Shown here piece by piece: positions 47,626 through 58,655 of a stretch of 64,000 nt of DNA. Positions within the stretch are counted from its first letter, which is position 1; each line of letters starts with the position of its first letter. Source of the DNA: Anisus vortex (taxonomy: Eukaryota; Mollusca; Gastropoda; Planorbidae); assembly GCA_949126835.1 (NCBI GenBank), contig OX421494.1, positions 54,564,358 through 54,628,357 of the forward strand, given 5' to 3'. A program made the translations under genes and the position numbers. The notes beneath the pieces are model-generated. The model saw nothing but the letters and a program-made list of their open reading frames with translations. It made no database searches and was not told the origin of the DNA.

Positions 47626-47934
47626 CAGTCAAATATGTACGCCTATTACCTATTAAATTAGAAAATAAAATTTGACAATGCATTATGTTTCGTTTCGTCA
47701 ATTTTGTTTACTTGTTATATTCTTTAGTAATTTGTATTGTATTGACGCCCTCTTGTGTAAGTTTATTATAACCTATTCCAGTATTGGCTAAACATTCACA
47801 GGGAGTCATTTACAAAGGTCCATAATATAGTGAAAGGTTTCGTTAAAGCTTTGGCATAAGGTTTATCTTAGACAATGGAAAGAGAAGGGACGGGAAAATG
47901 TTTTGGTGATCCGATATGTAATGCAAGAGACCTC

Positions 47935-48245
47935 AGAGTTTATATCTTGGTCTTCGGCCTCAAAGCAAGCGCCTCTGCTACAACATCACAGAGCGGAAGA
48001 CAAAGTCTACCAAGGTGTACAAATCATGAATCGTCACGTGGTCACATCCACACAGCTAGGTCGCACCAAACAAGTGTCTCGCTCAATCAGAGGCCATCAG
48101 CTCAAACTGCGTTTACAAATAAGCTTATTCGTTTTTTTTCCCCGTCAGTCATTAGACTGTGAAACACACGGAACAAATCCCCCATAACTGCCCCCTCAGA
48201 TTCAGCTTTTAAATCATCACTGAAGGGTTGGACTAATACCTCCAA
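47935..48245 (+). mobile_element. Decayed 3' end of the LINE seen at 50583-52057
   Basis: Broken frames contain KQVSRSIRGHQLKLRLQ and FFPRQSLD..., parallel to KVSRSTRGHQLKLHVPH and FFPSAIRLWNTLD in the better copy, and then an AFKSSLKGW-type end. Many stops and indels are present. Confidence 0.7.
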
Positions 48246-48403
48246 TGAAACTCCGTCATCTATTTATAACTCTTTGTTTGTATGTTATAAAATATTATAA
48301 GTAGTTAATGTGCACTTTTGAGCATTCGAAATCACCCAGAAATTGTTGACGTTTTCTTCGAGTCTAACGTGGTTTCCATAGTAACAATGAAATTGAAGAA
48401 TTT

Positions 48404-48468
48404 AAGTAAAGTAATCTTATCTGACCGAATTAATCATTGGGCCTGTGAAGCAACGTTCACCAGTTTCA
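48404..48468 (-). mobile_element. SINE family 1, 3' fragment
   Basis: About 65 bp of reverse-orientation SINE tail (GACCGAATTAATCATTGGGC...CACCAGTTTC), head-on against the plus copy that begins at 48468. Confidence 0.6.
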
Positions 48469-48702
48469 GGTGGCCGAGCGGCAGTGTGTTCGGCTGGCGT
48501 ACCGAAGGTCCTCGGTTCAAATCCAGCTGAAGGCTAGTATTTGTTCTCGAGTCTGAAGGTTATCCCTGAGTCTACCCAGCTCTGATGAGTACCTGACATT
48601 AGTTGGGGTAAAGTAAAGACGGCTGGACATTTTACTGGCCACACAATCCCCAAGAAACTGATGAATAGCCCTATATATCAATATGGTCCGACGGGATACT
48701 TG
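48468..48702 (+). mobile_element. tRNA-derived SINE, family 1 (near full-length)
   Basis: Clear A box (GGTGGCCGAGCGGCAG) and B box (CGGTTCAAATCC), then TCCCTGAGTCTACCCAGCTC and TTGGGGTAAAGTAAAG, ending ATCAATATGGTCCGACGGG. The GTGGCCACGGCATAC block of the body is deleted. Confidence 0.8.
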
Positions 48703-48971
48703 TACTATATGTGTAGTGCAATCTGCTTTGGTTTTAATCTTTTTTTTTTTTGTGACCTATTTTAAATTACAACTTTTAAGCAATAGAATAAAATGCAAAT
48801 TACAAAATTCAGAGACGGTGGATGCATTTCGAATGTCCCTTAAGGAAAGATTAGATTTACTAACTGGTCCGGAACAATACTAAGACATTGACAGAATGGA
48901 GAAACTTGTGTATTGATTTGGTAGCATGCACACATGAAAACGGCCAATGGATTTTCCCAATTTTATCTTAC

Positions 48972-49155
48972 ACACGAAGTAATCAGGTCCTTTGCTAGAG
49001 ATATGATAATTGTTTCAGCGAATCTGGAGAAGCCTTCTGGAGGCAACAATTGATGAGCCCCTACCAAGAAGGCCTTCTGTGCAAATGTCTTTCCTGTCCC
49101 AAAAGTCAGGATAAAAGGGGGAGGATTGGGAATGGAATTAGCGGCCCCAGGCACC
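48972..49155 (-). CDS. Candidate internal exon with P-loop-like motif
   Basis: On the minus strand a pyrimidine-rich acceptor (GTTTTTTTTGTGCAG) and a GTAAGA donor bound 184 bp that stay open in one frame (61 codons, entering with one base and leaving in phase 0). The peptide includes PPPFILTFGTGKTFAQKAFL. FGTGKT resembles the Walker A loop of helicase-like NTPases but lacks the leading Gly at the usual spacing, so a decayed or chance motif is possible. I found no neighbouring exon on this strand. It is either part of a gene with long introns or a pseudogene fragment. Confidence 0.35.
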
Positions 49156-50430
49156 CTGCACAAAAAAAACTACCATAGTAACTCTAAAGACAGAGATAGA
49201 TCATTGCATTGTTAACCGACAGGCGTTAGCTGTTTTGGAATTAAACATTGGAATAATAGACTGTAATATCAAAGTGAAAAATCAAGTTAATTTAAATGTG
49301 CTAATTAACGTTGCTCTAGTTTATGTAATTTTCAGAAAAGAAGAAAAATAGGTCATCCCTAAAAAAAAAAATCGCTGAATGTCCGCATCAATGACAATGT
49401 ACTTAAAAACAAACTTTAAATCGGAAAACACTACTCATGCACTAATGGGTCGCGTTAATTACTCACACTTAAAACTAAATGGCTTTATTTAAAAGCTGTA
49501 AATATCAGAACTCGGAACGTTTTAACTATATCCACTTTTGCTAGAAAATACAGGAGTTGTTTTGTCTAGTAAACACATTTTTGAAAAAAAAAGGTTAAAT
49601 AGATACAAATATATACAAACCACAGTAGCTGAGTAGTTCAAGTCCTGCCCTCTTTATCCATCTTGAATGTATAAGCGTTCACTGGTGTGTAGTATTATCA
49701 TGTTGGCGAGCACTGTTCAAATTCCCTCAAGAGCCTACATAAGTACCGCAAATGTATCCCAAAGAGTAACTTTGGTAGCACTCGTAAAAAACAAAACAAT
49801 TTTCACCGAGATTCTCGACTATATACGGCATGTTCAAGATCAATGGTAAAATGATATTGTCACTAACCAATAAATAAGTGAAGTTGACAACACCAAACAC
49901 GAAAGAGGTCAGCACGGGTGACCAGAGAGAAATGTGTAACAGGCGGTCAAGAACGGGAGTGTTTTGGTAGTGTGTGAGATCGTTGGTAAGATCTGGAGTT
50001 ATAGTGTGTTTAAATAAGACGTTGATATTTAGAGAACGTGAAAGAAAATGTGCTTAGTTTATATCCTGGCATTTGCATACTATTTGTATTGTTAAAAGTA
50101 ATAAATTGCTTCCTGAAAAAGAAACTTGTTAAATTTATTTATTGTGTTGGAGAGAGAATGAAAGTCGGCACTTTAGCAGTTATAACGTCTCCAATTATGT
50201 CACATCGTCACAACAATATCACTAAGAATAGTGGCAGTGACATAATTTTATGGTGGCAGCGGTGGAATTCAAACCCACGCCTCCGAAGAGAATAGTGGCA
50301 GTGACAGATATCTTAAAGGATAAGGCAAATATAAGGTAAAACTTTACATTGAAACAAGACATATTTCTACGAAAAAACAACAACATTGAACTTAACCAGT
50401 TCCATCTTTTAGTTCACATTTTGGTGACAC
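49156..50430. other. Intergenic DNA, no recognised features
   Basis: Short open frames only. Two near-identical stretches reading AATAGTGGCAGTGACA lie at about 50227 and 50291, a local duplication of about 64 bp offset. Confidence 0.4.
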
Positions 50431-50582
50431 ACACGAATTGTCTTGTAGACGAATTGTCTTGTAGACAAATGGTCCGGTAGACGAATTGTCGCGGTAGACA
50501 AACTGTCCAGTAGACGAACTGTCACGGTAGAGGCATTGTCGGTAGACGAAGTAGCGTTAGACGACTTGTTATGGTAGACGTA
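50431..50582. repeat. ~20-bp minisatellite, GTAGACGAATTGTC
   Basis: About seven degenerate copies of GTAGACGAATTGTCNYG. The array is cut by the LINE at 50583, and the same motif resumes after it (GTCGGTAGACC, CTGTAGACGATTCATCG at 52060-52115). Confidence 0.8.
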
Positions 50583-52057
50583 ATGGTATCTGGAAACACG
50601 CCCGAGTGCAACCAGTATTCAAAAAAGGGGACAGAAGCCTACCAGGCAACTATAGGCCAATCTCATTGACTTGTGTGTGTTGTAAGCTTCTTGAACACAT
50701 TGTCACGTCAGAAATCTCTAGCCACCTGAACAAGTATAACATCATCACAGATGCTCAACACGGATTCAGGAAAAAGAGATCCTGCGAGTCTCAGCTCATC
50801 CTCACCGTTGACGACTTGGCAGCGACCGTCGACAAGGCTGGGCAAACCGATACCATCCTGCTAGATTTTTCAAAGGCCTTTGACAAGGTCCCTCACAAGC
50901 GCCTCCTTCTCAAGTTGGATTACTACGGTATAAGAGGGCTGACCAAGAGATGGATTGATAACTTCCTCGTCGGCCGCACCCAACAGGTTGTCGTAGAGGG
51001 TGAAACTTCCACAATAGGACCGGTCATATCTGGAGTCCCTCAGGGCTCGGTTCTTGGGCCTTTGCTGTTCTTGATATTCATCAACGACTTGGAGAGTGGA
51101 CTTCACTCCAGGGTACGACTCTTTGCAGATGACACCATCCTGTACGCTCCAATCGATAGCCCTGATGATGCTGTCCACTTACAGGAAGACCTCCTAAAGC
51201 TAGAGGCCTGGGCATCGAAATGGCAAATGGAGTTCAACGCCTCCTCCTCTCTGTTTCCAGAAAAAGAACTAGGGTACCAACTAGCTATACTTTAAATGGC
51301 CAAACTCTTGCAAGGGTGTCAGAAGCCAAATACTTGGGTTTGAACATCACAGAAAATCTGTACTGGAGCATACATGTTCAATCCATTGTTGCCAAGTCTA
51401 ACAGAGTCTGCGCCTTCATCCATAGAAACCTAATGGGGTGTTCCACGAAAATTCAGACCCACTGTTATAAAAGCTTAGCTCGCCCCATCCTAGAATACGC
51501 CTCGCCAGTTTGGGACCCCCACCAGCAAAACCTGATTGACAAACTGGAGATGACCCAGCGACGCGCAGCACGTCGAATACTAGAGGACTACAGCACCAAA
51601 TCAAGCGCCTCTGCCTTAGTAGCAAAACTCCACCTAGATACACTACAACAACGAAGAGCAATTGACAAAGTGTCCATGATTTATAAAATCATCAACGACC
51701 ACGTGGACCTTTCAACCCAAACAAGTAGAATGCAGAAAGTGTCCCGCTCTACCCGAGGCCATCAGCTCAAGCTGCATGTCCCACATGCACGCACGGACGT
51801 CTACAAACATTCTTTTTTTCCGTCAGCCATTAGGCTGTGGAACACCCTGGACCAGGCCTCCATCACTGCCCCTACAGTTCCGGCCTTCAAATCGTCACTA
51901 AAGTGCTGGTCCAAAAACCTAAAGTGACACTCTTTTATCTGTATATAACTATTGTTTGCTATGTAAAGGTTTGCTATGTTATTTTATGTGTATCTAAATT
52001 GTGGACTTTTTCCTCGGTTCTACGGGGTCTCCACATTATTACGAAGAAGAAGAAGAA
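50583..52057 (+). mobile_element. 5'-truncated CR1/Jockey-type LINE, RT to 3' end
   Basis: The element starts inside ORF2 just before the reverse transcriptase. Frame 1 (to about 51250) has NYRPISLTCVCCKLLEHIV, GFRKKRSCESQL, LLDFSKAFDKVPH, SGVPQGSVLGPLLF and the catalytic FADDTILY. Around 51240-51260 a small indel shifts the frame. Frame 2 continues with LSVSRKRTRVPTSYTLNG, LEYASPVWDPHQQ, RRAARRILEDYS, SFFPSAIRLWNTLD and the stop at 51927. A 130-bp 3' UTR ends in GAAGAAGAAGAA. Apart from that one frameshift the RT region is well preserved, so it is fairly young. The exact clade within the Jockey/CR1/L2 group cannot be settled here. Confidence 0.85.
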
Positions 52058-52362
52058 TGTCGGTAGACCTACTTTGTGTACCACGAAAAGTCTGTAGACG
52101 ATTCATCGTGACATCAAATTTCTTGTTCTCTATGTTAGGGAAATTTACGCCACAAAGTGCAACTAAAATCAATAAAATCAAGAAGTAGGTTGAAAACAAC
52201 CAGCACTTTTTTTTTAAACAAAATTATTTAAAAGATCTTAAAGCTTAAAAAAACGCACTTAATAAATGAGCACAGTTTGCTTAGAACTGCTAGGAACTAG
52301 ATCTAGTTCATTGATTTTCACTGTAAATATAGGAATAGTTTCATTATGATTCATGGAACCTT

Positions 52363-54073
52363 ATGGTACATTCGCTGAAGTGGGAAAGTCGGAAACTCGG
52401 AAATTCCGAGTAGGAAGTTTTCCCATTTGCGAACATGGTGCATTTTTGCATAATATTTTGTCACTTATCTATATAATATGTATAATGTGAATTAATTACA
52501 TCTTCCTTGACGACGTTGAAAATTAACATAAAATATAGAAGAGTTACCTACTTTGGGGATGTCCATTAATTACGTTTTACAATTTTTAGTAGATTTTTAC
52601 CTATGGTTCCTACCATCCTCCCCCCCCCCCCCAATTCGCCCCTCACACATTTTTTTCAAATCCGAAGATTTTAACAATAGTTCTGTTCTTTCTGTTTACT
52701 ATTGTTCTTTTCATAGAAAAATTTCATCTTTTCCAATTTTACGTTTAACTAAATGAGCTTTTGGTAGCCTACAATGTTAATTGTTCAATAGACCTTTTCA
52801 TCATCATTGATATGCCTTCTTCTACAGGCAATTTTTCCTTTGCTTTTTCTTCAAAATGATCGAACATATCCCGGTATCCTTTAACAAAATGCCAAAGTGA
52901 AGCATATCCTACAATTCCCTACAAGGCTACATATAGACTAATTTGGGGGTCTGGCAGCGATTGACTAGTCTTGTGAAATTCATCCAGCAAGTGATTTTGC
53001 ACTCATTTTATGGTGGTTGTGCACAATATTAGCCATATTTTCCCCTGTGTGGCTACCCATATCTAGGAAAGTTAGAAAACGTTCAATAGGGAGCCCATCA
53101 TCTTGTGAAACATATAGGCTATATACTATAGAGCCACTATAGGCCTACCTCACAATAACAGTGAGCTGATCAATATGGGACCGGTCTGTAGTGGAATCTA
53201 CAGATAAAATGAAGTACCCTGCAGTTCTTATAAATCCTCCAAGATTGTGTATCTTACTTTAGTGTGCCATAATTTTGATAAACTTTGTATATTTAAGTAG
53301 GCTAGGCTATATATATATGACAATTACTCACTCGTAAAATTTATTTTTGGAAACCCTAAGTTATTTCTTGTGTAGCTTATAAGTAAATACTGCACTGTCC
53401 ATACACAGATCTACAAACTAACAAGATGAACAAAAAAGGACATGTCAAATCCATAATTGATATAATTTGATTTGTATTAACGTAAAAGCATGTTTTAACA
53501 TGTTTGCTATGTCCTATGTAGGCTAAGTAGGTGGCCTACGTAGTGGCACAGGACACATGTAGAATTGTGTAATAAATTTGTATCATTTTTTAGGTAATAA
53601 AAAGTAACATTGTTGATGTCAAATTTTCTTGACCTCCCCTCTCCCCTATGTCGACAATTGTCAAACTTTTTCAGACCCCTCCCCCCTATTTGGTTAACGT
53701 AATTAATGGACGTCCACTTAGTTACGGCTTTGATAAGTGATTTTATCTTAAACGTTATAAGCCGAAGAACTTATATTTCACAATAATATATAGATCAGTG
53801 CTTATAATGAAAACATATTTTTTACTCTAGTTTGAAACATAATTTTATTTAAAATGATATTTTTTTAATTTAAAAGAGCAATGTACATAATATTTTTCTT
53901 TATTTATAATTTTAACAAATCTTTAAAAAATAAATAATTTCAAGGTTGCTAATGACGCATCGATAAAACCAACAGTTTTAAAATGCACAGTGTCAGAACA
54001 TGGAACATTAGGCTATTCTATTCCTACTCGGAACCTCCGAGTTTCCGACTTTCCCACTTCGTCGAATGCCATA
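52363..54073. mobile_element. TIR element with ~90-bp arms, GAAGTGGGAAAGTCGGAAAC
   Basis: The left arm ATTCGCTGAAGTGGGAAAGTCGG...GTGCATTTT pairs with the inverted right arm (AAAATGCAC...CCGACTTTCCCACTTCGTCGAAT). Both include TCGGAAACTCGGA and TTCCGAGTAGGAA. No coding frame is seen inside. The outer 190 and 360 bp belong to this element. The centre is a second transposon at 52555-53715. Confidence 0.7.
52555..53715. mobile_element. TIR transposon nested in the 52363-54073 element
   Basis: The left end GGGGATGTCCATTAATTACG pairs with the right end CGTAATTAATGGACGTCC. Subterminal C- and G-runs and TCGACAATTGTCAAACTTTT match the plan of the element at 18766-21492. The interior includes a stretch near 53400-53500 (CATACACAGATCTACAAACTAA) matching reversed sequence near 19030, so both derive from one family. 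It is a shorter deletion derivative (1.16 against 2.7 kb). Confidence 0.7.
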
Positions 54074-55562
54074 TTAATTGTGAAAAATAAATATTTTTTC
54101 GGCATTTAGTAAGATCGCAATTAATTGTAAAGTAGGTTAAAATGTGTGTCTGTGATGATTGAGTTGGGATTTGCTAAAGAACTCTCTATCCTAAAATACT
54201 ATTAAAATTAAAATACAAAGATGGAGTAATAATAAAATAACTGATTGGCATCTTGGTTTTGGTATTAGATTACACTTGTAATAAAAATGTTATATTTCCA
54301 TCCTTTGGCACATTCCACAGATGTTATTTGAAGAAATGTATAAAAAGCATATAAGCGACTAATCAATATCCTAAATAGTTTTCCTTTTACCAGGCTAACA
54401 AGTCTAGTAATTTATCATCAGAGAATAGGAAGTGTGCCTCCTTTGGTTGTCTAGTGTCTGTAGCTGTAGCCCAAGTCGGTATTTTTTTTTGTCAGCTAGC
54501 TTTTTTATCATTTTGGTTGTTTCCAATTCGGATATTAGAGAATAGAAAGGGAAGATAACCCTGACAACACAGTTCTAATTAGGCGTACACGACTTTCCAT
54601 TCTGAATGTCTAAAATTGTTTTGTAACTAACTAGAAAACTAAATAGGCCTACACAAACTACATTAATATTGGAATAAAAAAAAACACCCAGTTTTAAAGT
54701 TTTTATTGACCAATCGTAAACTCAAGTTTCAATGCTTCTAGAAATGATGTCGAAAACCTAGTTTTATCGGACATGAGTTTTAATGACAAGTAAATAAAAT
54801 CACACAGACTGTTTCAATGGGAAATAATTCACGCTTTTAAACGCTCCACTCAAAGTACCCTTATCTAAATTGTTTACCTCAATGCATTATCAAGGTGACG
54901 ATATAAAACTAGTCTAGCGTCAATTGTCCATCCTTGCTAAACCCAATCAAATAGTTCGAAATATCTCGCTCGGTATATCGCTAGTCAAACACCCCACCAA
55001 CCCTATCCCTTTCACCCTCATTATATTTCTGGAATTCTGGCCCAAAGCGTTCTACGCCAGGCACTTCCAATCATTATCTGTCGCAACATTATTTATTTTC
55101 GCAACTTTTTAAATACAATTCTGCGTGAAACCCATTAGTTGCGGCTAAATTCAACAAATTGTGTAATATTGATGTTTTTCGCAAATCGATTTCAAATCTA
55201 AATTCTACAAACCATGAAAGAGACTTGATCCACCGGGCGAGTCTGTTATCTGCGTTTAAGTAATCAGCTGACCCTGTTTATATAAAAAAAATAATTCTCG
55301 ACGGCTTTTGGACGTTTTGACAATTGCGAATCTTCTAGTCTTTGTGTTAACATTGAAGTTTTAAAATAAATTTAGTTATAGTCAACATTTCTGACTTTTC
55401 TTACGCACGAGACGGCTTACATTTGCATGGGGAAACACTTTATCAAAATTTAAATACTAAAACAGAACTTTAAGCAGGTCTTCGAATGCCATACAAAAAT
55501 TGTATTAAGTTAAATTGTTTAGTGTGGTAGGAGACACTTGCTATATATATATTCCGTCTAAA
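54074..55562. other. Upstream region of the Cys-rich ectodomain gene
   Basis: I recognise no repeat or exon. A TTTATATAAAAAAAATA run near 55275 could be an AT-rich promoter element, but the sequence offers nothing to support a start site. Confidence 0.35.
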
Positions 55563-57104
55563 ATGGATTTTAAAATGCCATTGAAATGCTGCTTTCTGTT
55601 TTTATTTTGTATTCACTGTAGCTTCGTGCCAGACACAGCGGCCAATAACAGTTTTCAGAACTTCACCGGTTTCACGGCTTCTCATATTGGGAAATTTCAA
55701 ACCAATCCAAGATTTGAAGAACTCGACGCTGATGGAGATGAAAATGACATATTTCCGTCGAGTACACCAAAAGATTCGGTGGTATTTTCGTCAGCTCCAC
55801 CAACAGATTCGGTGGCATTTCCGTCAGCTCCACCAACAGATTCGGTGGCATTTCCGTCAGCTCCACCAACAGATTCGGTGGCATTTCCGTCGAGTCCACC
55901 AACAGATTACGTGGACTTAGCTCTCTTAGGTCACGCAACCGAAATGCTCACTTTGGAAGAAGACTCTCATGGTGACAGTGAAGTGGATAATGGATTGAAG
56001 TATTCCATTCTAAATAGGACGAAAAGCTCTTCTCTGGCGTCATTTTCAATCGATTCTAACGTTTCCCACTTAACGAAAGTAAGCAATGGTGCTGCTGACA
56101 ATGAGTCTACTTTGTTAGTCAAGGATTCAACGCTAGGAAATATTATCACGCCTCCAACAGCGGCCACACCAAACTTCAAGAAAGAAGAAAAATCTCCAAA
56201 CGCCAACTCACAATTTTACACAGAAGCACCTTATTTAAAACTTAGCACCGACGCTTTTCAAAACAATTTTATGTCTGAGATCATCAAGCAAGAACAACGA
56301 ACTATAGTTCCATTGTCTTCTGGTGACAGCGGTGCTGGTTCGGGTTTTGATTCCTTTTCTTCCAGAGCTAAGGTCCCAACATTCGGTCTTAAAGATACAT
56401 CTTCGGACTTCAAAAAGTCTTACCCAAAGGAGTTGTATTCAAAACCAGGAGCTCTTGCGTCTCATGGTACTGCGATGTCTGAGCAACAGGAATGGGTCTC
56501 AGCTCCACCCGTTGATAGCTTAAGTATATCGGATTTGTCAAGGGCGATTGCCCAAATAAATACTGCATTACAAGACATTGTTGACAATAGTACATGGGCA
56601 TGGATACATAAATACAGTTGCCCTTACCAATGTAAAAAAGATGAAGATTTTTTAGTGAAGACAAAGGAATACCTGGAAGTCAGCCTGTTTATCTACTGTT
56701 ATTTATGTAAGTGTAATTGGACTGCATGTCATACATGTCATGCCTATGACACGTGCTGCCCGAATGTCAAGGAATCATATCTTTCCGAGACCGCCAATTC
56801 GTTTAATTTCACAGAAAGTTCTACGACGTTTGCCTCCGGGGAGTTGCTGACGAGGCTGTCATGTGATCGGCTGGACGGCAGTGACACAGTGATGGTAATC
56901 CGATCTTGCCCTGGAAGTAATGATGTTAATGTCAGTGACGTGGACCTCTGTGAGAAGGATACGCCAATACATCAAATTACTGCCGAGGTTATCACGGTAG
57001 TTCTAGACGTACACTCTAACAAGACGTACAGAAACATTTTCTGTGCAAGATGTAACAATGCAAGCTCGGTAAACTACACTTTTATCAATTCAGTAATCCA
57101 ATGA
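55563..57104 (+). CDS. Secreted or GPCR-type ectodomain with 11-residue repeats and Cys-rich domain (first exon)
   Basis: I prefer the ATG at 55563 (A at -3, G at +4) to the in-frame ATG at 55515, because a signal peptide follows at once: MDFKMPLKCC, then FLFLFCIHCS. About 50 acidic residues later come four to five copies of an 11-residue repeat (PSAPPTDSVAF; 33 bp in DNA, 55770-55905), then a long Ser/Thr-rich region with N-glycosylation sites. From C353 a Cys-rich domain begins (CPYQC, YCYLCKCNW, CHTCHAYDTCCPN) and ends YRNIFCARCNN. The Y-x-N-x-x-C-A-x-C ending is typical of the N-terminal domain of Methuselah-like and adhesion-type invertebrate GPCRs. The frame runs to a TGA at 57102, but a donor TCG|GTAAAC at 57069 would splice in phase 0 right after this domain. 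No 7TM exon is visible before the retrotransposon, so it may lie beyond the window. A purely secreted protein is the alternative. Confidence 0.75.
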   Translation: MDFKMPLKCCFLFLFCIHCSFVPDTAANNSFQNFTGFTASHIGKFQTNPRFEELDADGDENDIFPSSTPKDSVVFSSAPPTDSVAFPSAPPTDSVAFPSAPPTDSVAFPSSPPTDYVDLALLGHATEMLTLEEDSHGDSEVDNGLKYSILNRTKSSSLASFSIDSNVSHLTKVSNGAADNESTLLVKDSTLGNIITPPTAATPNFKKEEKSPNANSQFYTEAPYLKLSTDAFQNNFMSEIIKQEQRTIVPLSSGDSGAGSGFDSFSSRAKVPTFGLKDTSSDFKKSYPKELYSKPGALASHGTAMSEQQEWVSAPPVDSLSISDLSRAIAQINTALQDIVDNSTWAWIHKYSCPYQCKKDEDFLVKTKEYLEVSLFIYCYLCKCNWTACHTCHAYDTCCPNVKESYLSETANSFNFTESSTTFASGELLTRLSCDRLDGSDTVMVIRSCPGSNDVNVSDVDLCEKDTPIHQITAEVITVVLDVHSNKTYRNIFCARCNNASSVNYTFINSVIQ

Positions 57105-57667
57105 TAAATATATTATTCTTTAGCTTATTGTAAAAATTTATATGGAACTTTGTAATAGATTCTGTACTGAAAACCTCGTCCCCAATAATAATAACAGAGA
57201 AGTGGACTTTACATTTTTTTGTAAGTTTTCAGTACTTTTAGCTTACATTAGACACAGTTTTCTAAATCTCATCTATTCCTGTTTTTAAGATATTTCTATA
57301 AATTGGGACATTTTCTAAAAACCAGAACTAGTAGTCCATCGATATATTAGCAGCTAGTCAATCGAAAAGAAAAAGAACGATGTTGCTATGACAATTATAA
57401 ACAAATCAAAAAGAAGAAAAAATGCAATTAGCCAATTAGCTTCACGTGACTCAATCAATGGTGACTATGGCCGTTCTATCAAAGTTGGCTAAATAGTGTG
57501 ACTATGCTTGTTCTTTCAGAAGAAAGTTTTTTTATATATGTCTTGTAAATTGGTAAAAATTCAGGCCATGAGACATGGTCACAATATCTATCTATATATA
57601 TATTTAAAGGAGTCTGTGTGTGGGTTCAACCAATCATAATAGTTAATACTTTTGAGATTTTATTTCG

Positions 57668-57745
57668 GACATGTGGCTTCGCTAGCTAAGTGCTAAACGT
57701 ATCCGACTGTCATGCGAGCGACCCGGGTTCGATTCTCCAGTAAGT
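57668..57745 (+). repeat. tRNA-like sequence (SINE head or tRNA pseudogene)
   Basis: GCTAGCTAAGTGCTAAACG resembles an A box and CCCGGGTTCGATTCTCC contains a good B box, with an anticodon-like stem between. The 3' acceptor strand does not pair with the 5' end, so it is not a functional tRNA gene as it stands. Confidence 0.45.
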
Positions 57746-57809
57746 CTACATGCTAACTGTTATTGATTCTATTTTAATTATAAGTGTTCTTCGTAGGCTA
57801 ATAGAATCA

Positions 57810-58338
57810 TGAGTTGATTGAGTTGATTGAGTTGAGTTAAATGTTTCTTTAATGTTATTCTCACAGTACGTTTAACACACTTGATAATTCAAATCTTTGC
57901 AGCAATATATATATCTATTTATTATTACTTACAATACATTATTCACAGTACATCCAACAATCACATAGAATATCCAATGAATCATATAATATAATATAAG
58001 TCCAAGAAATGAAATAGTATTCTGATAAAAAGTGGTATAGTTCCGAGTCTAGCGTATACGTCTATCCGCTTCTAGATATTTGAGTCGACTGACTATTCTC
58101 CGGTCTTTTACCCCCGTGATCAGACTGAGACATGTAAAACCCCGTGATCAGCCTTGCTCAGTCAAGCAAGTATCCCGTGCAAAGCATTCTTTATAAAGCT
58201 ACGACGCAGTAGAACCAACTAGATTGTGACATTCAGAATCTTCCCAGTGCCCATAACTCTTGTACTATACAATTGTATACTATATACTTTCCTGAGTCAT
58301 TTCCCTTTGACCATGTTAGTGCATACTAGCATTACTCA
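57810..58338 (-). mobile_element. Probable 3' LTR of the Gmr1-like element
   Basis: On the minus strand the LTR starts TGAGTAATGC immediately after a polypurine tract. At the far side TGAGT occurs again in the sense that gives TGAGT...ACTCA inverted ends, near 57810. That end lies in a (TGAGTTGAT)n run, so it could be 9-25 bp off. The 5' LTR is outside the window, so the LTR cannot be checked by comparison. Confidence 0.5.
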
Positions 58339-58348
58339 CCCCTCCCGG
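58339..58348 (-). promoter_or_regulatory. Polypurine tract (plus-strand primer site)
   Basis: On the minus strand GGGAGGGG is followed directly by TG of the LTR. This is the expected primer site for second-strand synthesis in LTR elements. Confidence 0.6.
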
Positions 58349-58494
58349 AAAAAAATAATAATTCATTATTATTTTTGCATAATTACATATATAGGGAACA
58401 TAAATTATTGTTACAAAATCAATGAAATATTTAGTTGCATATCAATAGTTAACGTATCTAATTAAGTCATGTAATATTCATGTAATCATAGTAC

Positions 58495-58548
58495 AAAAAA
58501 ACATAAATAATCATCATAAAAACATAAATAATCATCATAAAAACAATT
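58495..58548. repeat. Short direct repeat in 3' UTR of the retrotransposon
   Basis: AAAACATAAATAATCATCAT is present twice in tandem, with a third partial copy. Confidence 0.8.
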
Positions 58549-58655
58549 TACATCGGTGTCTTACAGAAGTTATACACCATCTTATTAACTATGAGATCAA
58601 AAATCTGAAGTCTCAAGTTTTACATTAGTCCTAGACAATTATCTTTCAGTATTGT

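Noticed and set aside
57668..57745. Functional tRNA gene
   Set aside because: B box is good but no closing acceptor stem is found, so it is kept only as a tRNA-like repeat.
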